Below, piece by piece: positions 59,768 through 64,000 of a DNA stretch of 64,000 bases. The DNA comes from Alphaproteobacteria bacterium. Its GTDB lineage: Bacteria > Pseudomonadota > Alphaproteobacteria > Rhizobiales > OSC116. Position numbers and translations under genes: made by a program. The notes under the pieces are model-generated. The model saw nothing but the letters and a program-made list of their open reading frames with translations, was not told the origin of the DNA and did no database searches. How positions within the stretch are numbered: position 1 is the stretch's first letter; each line of letters begins with the position of its first letter. The stretch is from assembly GCA_002400495.2 (NCBI GenBank), contig NVQL02000015.1:2543-66542 (forward strand), given 5' to 3'.

Positions 59768-60679
59768 CTAATTGGCTCGCACTTTGCGGGCTTTGGACCG
59801 TGAAATGCCGAGGCTGCTTTCGCGCCAGATGATGAGTATGCCCGCGGCGATTACCACGGCTGCACCGATGAGCATGATGGTGGTTGGCACTTCATCGAAC
59901 ACAAAATAGCCGACGATGAGGGCAAAAATCATCGAGACATAATCGAACGGGGCGATGACTGCGGTGGGGGCGAAGCGATAGCTGGTGGTTAGGAATATTT
60001 GCCCTAATCCGCCTGTGAGGCCTGCAAAAATGAGTATAATCGCCTCTTGCATGCTGGGCACGACCCAGCCGAATGGCAGCGATAATAATGACAATAAGGT
60101 TGATGAGAGGGTGAAATAAAATACGATGGTTACGGTTTTTTCGACCAACACCAACCTGCGGGTGAAGATTTGGGCGAACGCACCAAAAGTGGCGCTGAGC
60201 AATACGGCAATGGCGCCGAATGTGGCGGCATTGTCAAATGTGGCGGCTGCGCCAAAGCGGGGTGAGAGGATGATTAGCACGCCGATCAGCCCCAATATAA
60301 CTGTTGAGATTCTGAAGGCGCGGATTTTTTCGCCTAGCAATATGGCGGCGAAAATAACTGCTAAAATGGGTGAGGCAAAGCCAATGGCGGTGGCTTCGGG
60401 CAGTGGCAACAGGCCAAGGCCGGTAAAGCCGAAACCCATGGCGACGCTGCCAATGATGCCGCGCCAAATATGGCCTTTGAGATTTTTGGTTTTTAGGCCT
60501 GTGCTGAGTTCATGGGTATAAAATAGCCAGACGAAAATAACGGGTAGAGCGAAAAATGAGCGGAAGAAAACCGCCTCGCCTGCGGGGACATGGCCTGATG
60601 AGGCTTTGATTAAGCTGGCCATAACCATGAAGGTGGTAACGGAGATAATTTTAAATGCGATGCCGCGCAATGGTTGCAT
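59768..60679 (-). CDS. EamA/DMT family transporter
   Basis: 303-aa, about ten membrane segments, two EamA repeats (start IAFKIISVTTFMVMASLIKA, second half LILIFAGLTGGLGQIFLTTSY and ALIVGYFVFDEVPTTIMLIG). The resemblance is to the S-adenosylmethionine/hydrophobic metabolite-type permease group of DMT (Glu-Ala of LPLPEATAIGFA), substrate unproven. It is 71 bases after pip on the same strand. Conv with the VOC gene (five bases). Confidence 0.88.
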   Translation of the reverse strand: MQPLRGIAFKIISVTTFMVMASLIKASSGHVPAGEAVFFRSFFALPVIFVWLFYTHELSTGLKTKNLKGHIWRGIIGSVAMGFGFTGLGLLPLPEATAIGFASPILAVIFAAILLGEKIRAFRISTVILGLIGVLIILSPRFGAAATFDNAATFGAIAVLLSATFGAFAQIFTRRLVLVEKTVTIVFYFTLSSTLLSLLSLPFGWVVPSMQEAIILIFAGLTGGLGQIFLTTSYRFAPTAVIAPFDYVSMIFALIVGYFVFDEVPTTIMLIGAAVVIAAGILIIWRESSLGISRSKARKVRAN

Positions 60680-60750
60680 TATTATGGCCTTTTGAGGAAG
60701 AATGCCTTAACGTTAATCTCGCATATTCGCTTTATAAAAACAAATCAATC

Positions 60751-61707
60751 TTATTTATGTTTAGCTAATTTGCGTGTGGCCTTGATGAGATGGTGGCGGG
60801 TTTCTAGTTCTGCCGATGTATGCCCTGCGGCTTGGCTGATGACCAGTTCGGCATTGGGCAAATGTTTGATTAATGTATGAGCGTTTTCCATGGTGCAAAC
60901 AATGTCGTAACGGCCATGCACGATGATGGTGGGGATGTGTTTGATTTTGTGGCAATTGTCGATGATTTGGCTGGGGGTGATGAAGCAATTATTGACCATA
61001 TAATGGCTTTCATGGCGGGCCAATGTCCAGCATAGGGCTTCGTCTTCGGCTTCTTTTATAAATTCTGGGTTGGGCAATAAGGTGCAGGTGCTTAGCTCCC
61101 ACAATGTCCACGCTTTGGCGACGGCCATGGCGGCTTTTTGGTCGGTGCCTGTCATGACTTTGTAGGCAGCTTTGATGCTGACCTCGTCGGTATATTGGGT
61201 CAGTATATTGGTATAATCTTGCCAATAATCGGGAAAAATTTCGGCCGCGCCACCACCGCCGAATAGCCAATGGGCATTTTGTGGGCGGGCTAAGAATATG
61301 CCGCGTAGGGCTAGACTTATCACGGCTTCGGGGTGAGTTTGGGCGTAGACTAGGCTTAGAGTAGAACCCCATGAGCCGCCGAAGACGTGCCATTTGTCGA
61401 TGTTTAATTTTTGGCGGATGGCTTCTATATCGGCGATTAGGAAAGCTGTTTCGTTATGCTCTAGGCTGCCATGTGGCAGGGAGCGGCCGCAGCCACGTTG
61501 GTCTAGTAGGATGATGTGGTAAATATCGGGGTCAAAAAATCGGCGGTCATTTTCGCCGCACCCGCCGCCTGGGCCACCGTGCAGAAATATGACGGGTTGG
61601 CCATTGGGGTTGCCGCATTGCTCGACATAGATTTGGTGGTCGTTGCCGACATCTAACATGAAGGTTTTGAAGGGTTTTATTTCGGGGTAAAAATCTATCA
61701 GTTCCAC
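60751..61707 (-). CDS. pip: Prolyl aminopeptidase (proline iminopeptidase)
   Basis: 318-aa alpha/beta hydrolase that releases N-terminal proline. The family motif HGGPGGG is in VIFLHGGPGGGCGENDRRFF, the nucleophile serine in VFGGSWGSTLSL, and the charge relay Asp/His toward the C-terminus (VHGRYDIVC, AAGHTSAE). DQRGCGRSLPHGSLEHNE is typical of the Pip S33 group. Begins three bases after the mutL stop, so mutL-pip are coupled. Confidence 0.95.
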   Translation of the reverse strand: MELIDFYPEIKPFKTFMLDVGNDHQIYVEQCGNPNGQPVIFLHGGPGGGCGENDRRFFDPDIYHIILLDQRGCGRSLPHGSLEHNETAFLIADIEAIRQKLNIDKWHVFGGSWGSTLSLVYAQTHPEAVISLALRGIFLARPQNAHWLFGGGGAAEIFPDYWQDYTNILTQYTDEVSIKAAYKVMTGTDQKAAMAVAKAWTLWELSTCTLLPNPEFIKEAEDEALCWTLARHESHYMVNNCFITPSQIIDNCHKIKHIPTIIVHGRYDIVCTMENAHTLIKHLPNAELVISQAAGHTSAELETRHHLIKATRKLAKHK

Positions 61708-61710
61708 AAG

Positions 61711-63633
61711 CTATCTCCGCTCAAATAATTTTTCGATGTCGTGTAATTTTAGCTCAACATAAGTTGGGCGGCCATGGTTGCATTGGCCGCTATGGGGGGT
61801 GGATTCCATATCGCGCAATAGCTGGTTCATTTCATCGGCATTGAGCCGCCTGCCCGAGCGTACGCTGCCGTGACAGGCCATGGTGGCTAAGATGTGATCG
61901 ATCTTTTCTTTGATTTTTAGCTCTTGGCCTAATTCCATTAGGTCATCGATGATGTCTTTGACTAGTTTTTCGACGCTGGTTTTGCTTAGAATGGCGGGTA
62001 TTTCGCGTACAATGACGCTGTCATTGCCGAAGCTTTCTAGGTTGAGGCCGAATTTTTCTAGTTCTTGTTGGGCTGACATGATGAGGGAATATTCTTGGCT
62101 GGTCAGCTCGACAATTTCGGGGATGAGCAGTATTTGGCGTTCCATTTGGGCATTGTGGAACATGTTTTTCATGCGCTCGTAAACGATGCGTTCGTGGGCT
62201 GCATGTTGGTCGATGATGATCATGCCAGTTTTGCTTTGGGCGATGATGTAATTCTCGTGCACTTGGGCGCGGGCGGCGCCGAGTGGCAGGGTTTCGACAT
62301 CATGGTTGACTTCTTGCACATGGGCGCGGGCATCGGCTGATGGGGTGTCGACCACGCTGCCTAAAGTGGGGGCGTAAGAATTTGTCGGCATTGTGCCGCC
62401 ATGATGGGGTTGATTGACGCGCTGGGAATAGGTTTTGAACCTGTCGAAGCCGCCGCGTGGGACATCTGGCGGGGTGTCGTAGGGGACATAATCTTCATTT
62501 GTTTCGCCAGCGGAACGATTAGAAGTGGAATGGTTGTTTAATTGTTCTTGAGAGAACATGGCGACTGCGCCTTCGCCTAGGCTATTTGCGGCGCGATGGC
62601 CTGCTTCGGTGATGGCTTGTTTGATGGCGCCGATGATGAGGCCGCGCACATAGCCTGCATCTTGAAAACGCACTTCGGATTTGGCGGGGTGGACATTGAC
62701 ATCGACAAATTCGGATGGGACGGTTAGGAAAAGCGCTAATAGAGGGTGACGATCGCGGGGGAGGAAATCCATATAAGCGGCTTTGACGGCGCCGATTAGG
62801 GTTTTGTCTTTTACCGGGCGGCCGTTGACAAACATATATTGCATTTGGGCATTGCCGCGGTTGAGGGTTGGTAAGGCGGCATAGCCTGCGAGGTTGATGG
62901 TGTGTCGGTGGGCATCATCGGCGCCGCGGGTGGCGTCTATCCATAATGCATTGTCTCTGAACTCTGCGCCCATGATTGCGCCAAGGCGTTTTTTGAGTGC
63001 GGCTTCTGGGTTGCCTTGCTCGGCAATGTAGCGGACGGGTTTGCCATTGCCAGTTTGTACGGTGAAGCCGACATGGGGGTGGGCCATGGCGAAGCGTTTC
63101 ATCACGTCCATGACCGCCATATTTTCGGCGCGTTCGGACTTCATGAATTTTAGGCGTGCAGGGGTGGCGAAAAATATGTTTTCGACGCGGATTGTGGTGC
63201 CTTTGTTGCACGGTGCTGGGGCTGCGGGGGTTATTTTGCCGCCTTCTAAGTTGACTACATGGCCAGTGTCTGAATCGGCTTGGCGTGAGGTGATTGACAT
63301 TTGGCTGACCGCGCCGATTGATGGCAGAGCCTCGCCGCGAAAGCCAAAATGATTGATGGTGAGCAGATCATCATCGGGTAATTTGCTGGTGGCGTGGCGC
63401 TCTATGGCGAGCATTAAATCATCGGCTGACATGCCGAAGCCATTATCGACCACTTGAATGAGTTTTTTGCCGCCTTCAATTAGCGTGACATCAAGGTGGG
63501 TTGCACCTGCATCTAATGAATTTTCGACCAGTTCTTTGACCGCGCTGGCGGGGCGCTCAATCACCTCACCTGCCGCGATGCGGTTGATGGTGATGTCGGG
63601 CAGACGGCGTATATTAGGTGGCAAATTACTCAT
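61711..63633 (-). CDS. mutL: DNA mismatch repair protein MutL (endonuclease type)
   Basis: 640-aa mismatch repair ATPase. N-terminal GHKL ATPase: NRIAAGEVIERPASAVKELVENSLDAGA, DNGFGMS, GFRGEALPSI, and CNKGTTIRVENIFFATPARL. A Ser/Asn/Pro-rich linker precedes the C-terminal dimer domain, which has the metal-binding endonuclease motif DQHAAHERIVYE and the C-terminal CxHGRP (QCNHGRPT). Such MutL proteins nick the strand themselves, as expected in bacteria lacking MutH. It is complete; pip follows at once. Confidence 0.97.
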   Translation of the reverse strand: MSNLPPNIRRLPDITINRIAAGEVIERPASAVKELVENSLDAGATHLDVTLIEGGKKLIQVVDNGFGMSADDLMLAIERHATSKLPDDDLLTINHFGFRGEALPSIGAVSQMSITSRQADSDTGHVVNLEGGKITPAAPAPCNKGTTIRVENIFFATPARLKFMKSERAENMAVMDVMKRFAMAHPHVGFTVQTGNGKPVRYIAEQGNPEAALKKRLGAIMGAEFRDNALWIDATRGADDAHRHTINLAGYAALPTLNRGNAQMQYMFVNGRPVKDKTLIGAVKAAYMDFLPRDRHPLLALFLTVPSEFVDVNVHPAKSEVRFQDAGYVRGLIIGAIKQAITEAGHRAANSLGEGAVAMFSQEQLNNHSTSNRSAGETNEDYVPYDTPPDVPRGGFDRFKTYSQRVNQPHHGGTMPTNSYAPTLGSVVDTPSADARAHVQEVNHDVETLPLGAARAQVHENYIIAQSKTGMIIIDQHAAHERIVYERMKNMFHNAQMERQILLIPEIVELTSQEYSLIMSAQQELEKFGLNLESFGNDSVIVREIPAILSKTSVEKLVKDIIDDLMELGQELKIKEKIDHILATMACHGSVRSGRRLNADEMNQLLRDMESTPHSGQCNHGRPTYVELKLHDIEKLFERR

Positions 63634-63680
63634 GCTATTTTATTGCGCGATTCTGCAATGAATACAAGAATTAACTCAGC

Positions 63681-64000
63681 TTAATGCGCGGCTGAGAATT
63701 TCTTCATCGTCGCCAGACCGACACCGATGAGCATTAAGAATATGCCCGCTGTGCCATCTATCCATAACATCACTTTGGCTTTGACCCATTTGGCGAGTTT
63801 AACACTGAGGCCGATATAGGCGATGAGTACGAAGAATTCGATGAGTACCGAGACAATTGCAAGAACTGAGAATTGGGCGGTGAGTGAGATTTCGGTCGCC
63901 AATTCGGGGATGACAAATTGCGGTAAAAACGCCACGAAAAATACTAGGTTTTTGGGGTTTGAGGCTTGGATGACAAAACCTTTGGTAAAGGCTGAGCCGC
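63681..64000 (-). CDS. LysE/RhtB family exporter (5' partial)
   Basis: The C-terminal part of a LysE-superfamily exporter. Read to the window edge, the frame gives GSAFTKGFVIQASNPKNLVF then FVAFLPQFVIPELATEISL; the NPKNLVFFVAFLPQFV block is the second hallmark of LysE/RhtB proteins. Two more hydrophobic segments follow. The N-terminal PGPG half lies beyond base 64000. The stop codon is 48 bases from the mutL ATG end, with the genes transcribed in the same direction toward lower coordinates, so it could read into mutL. Confidence 0.88.
   Translation of the reverse strand, partial: GSAFTKGFVIQASNPKNLVFFVAFLPQFVIPELATEISLTAQFSVLAIVSVLIEFFVLIAYIGLSVKLAKWVKAKVMLWIDGTAGIFLMLIGVGLATMKKFSAAH

Overview
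This 64 kb window is chromosomal DNA from an alphaproteobacterium, most probably of the Hyphomicrobiales (Rhizobiales) type, with a moderate, AT-leaning base composition. The gene-order evidence is dnaX-ybaB-recR; ubiB-ubiE divergent from mutM and followed by rpsT-dnaA; cmk-rpsA; and xseA followed by DUF2093 and divergent from purD. RegB/RegA (ActS/ActR-type) with SenC/SCO, the alphaproteobacterial TauE-TIGR02186 pair and an FMN-riboswitch-controlled RibN-type transporter point the same way. No phage, integrase, transposase, CRISPR array, tRNA or rRNA was seen.

Layout. 1-19.8 kb is replication and repair: dnaX (5' end outside the window), ybaB, recR, the ubiquinone genes ubiE-ubiB, mutM, rpsT, a rhodanese, dnaA, dnaN, recF, then a TetR/two-membrane-protein/LysE cassette, gyrB and a class A penicillin-binding protein. 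20-24.8 kb carries small-molecule transporters (RibN, another EamA exporter, Bcr/CflA MFS) and a MarR/SRPBCC pair. 24.8-30.6 kb holds a YgjP-type metallopeptidase, SCO/SenC, the redox two-component system RegB-RegA and a chemoreceptor. 31-35.2 kb holds a predicted nucleotidyltransferase and a GntR-fba-PfkB sugar cluster. 36.3-38.8 kb is rpsA and cmk. 39.3-46.7 kb is mixed housekeeping (TauE, xseA, two DUF2093 genes, purD, patatin). 46.8-50.8 kb is a complete siderophore ABC importer with a DUF2218 gene. 50.9-64 kb has a second chemoreceptor, RNA modification (rluB, rsmD, tadA), several regulators, pip, mutL and the start of a LysE gene running off the end.

The most unusual material is between genes. 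Six intergenic blocks (near 2.8, 12.2, 21.3, 30.7, 35.9 and 39.0 kb) are built from the same repeat modules. Their cores end in inverted repeats of 18-32 bp and lie in both orientations relative to a flanking module, which resembles an invertible, non-autonomous repeat family. A second candidate is an apparently untranslated, highly structured transcript at about 35488-35723 on the + strand. It has a plausible promoter, two cUUCGg tetraloop hairpins, a long imperfect hairpin and a perfect 15-bp terminator.

Regulation readable from the sequence includes an FMN riboswitch before ribN, a perfect RegA/PrrA-type palindrome between senC and regB, a TetR operator inside overlapping divergent promoters, clustered TGGTAT half-sites upstream of gntR, and intrinsic terminators after rpsT, dnaA, the first LysE gene, rpsA and the second chemoreceptor. 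All functions are inferred by reading motifs and recalling families; no database search was run.
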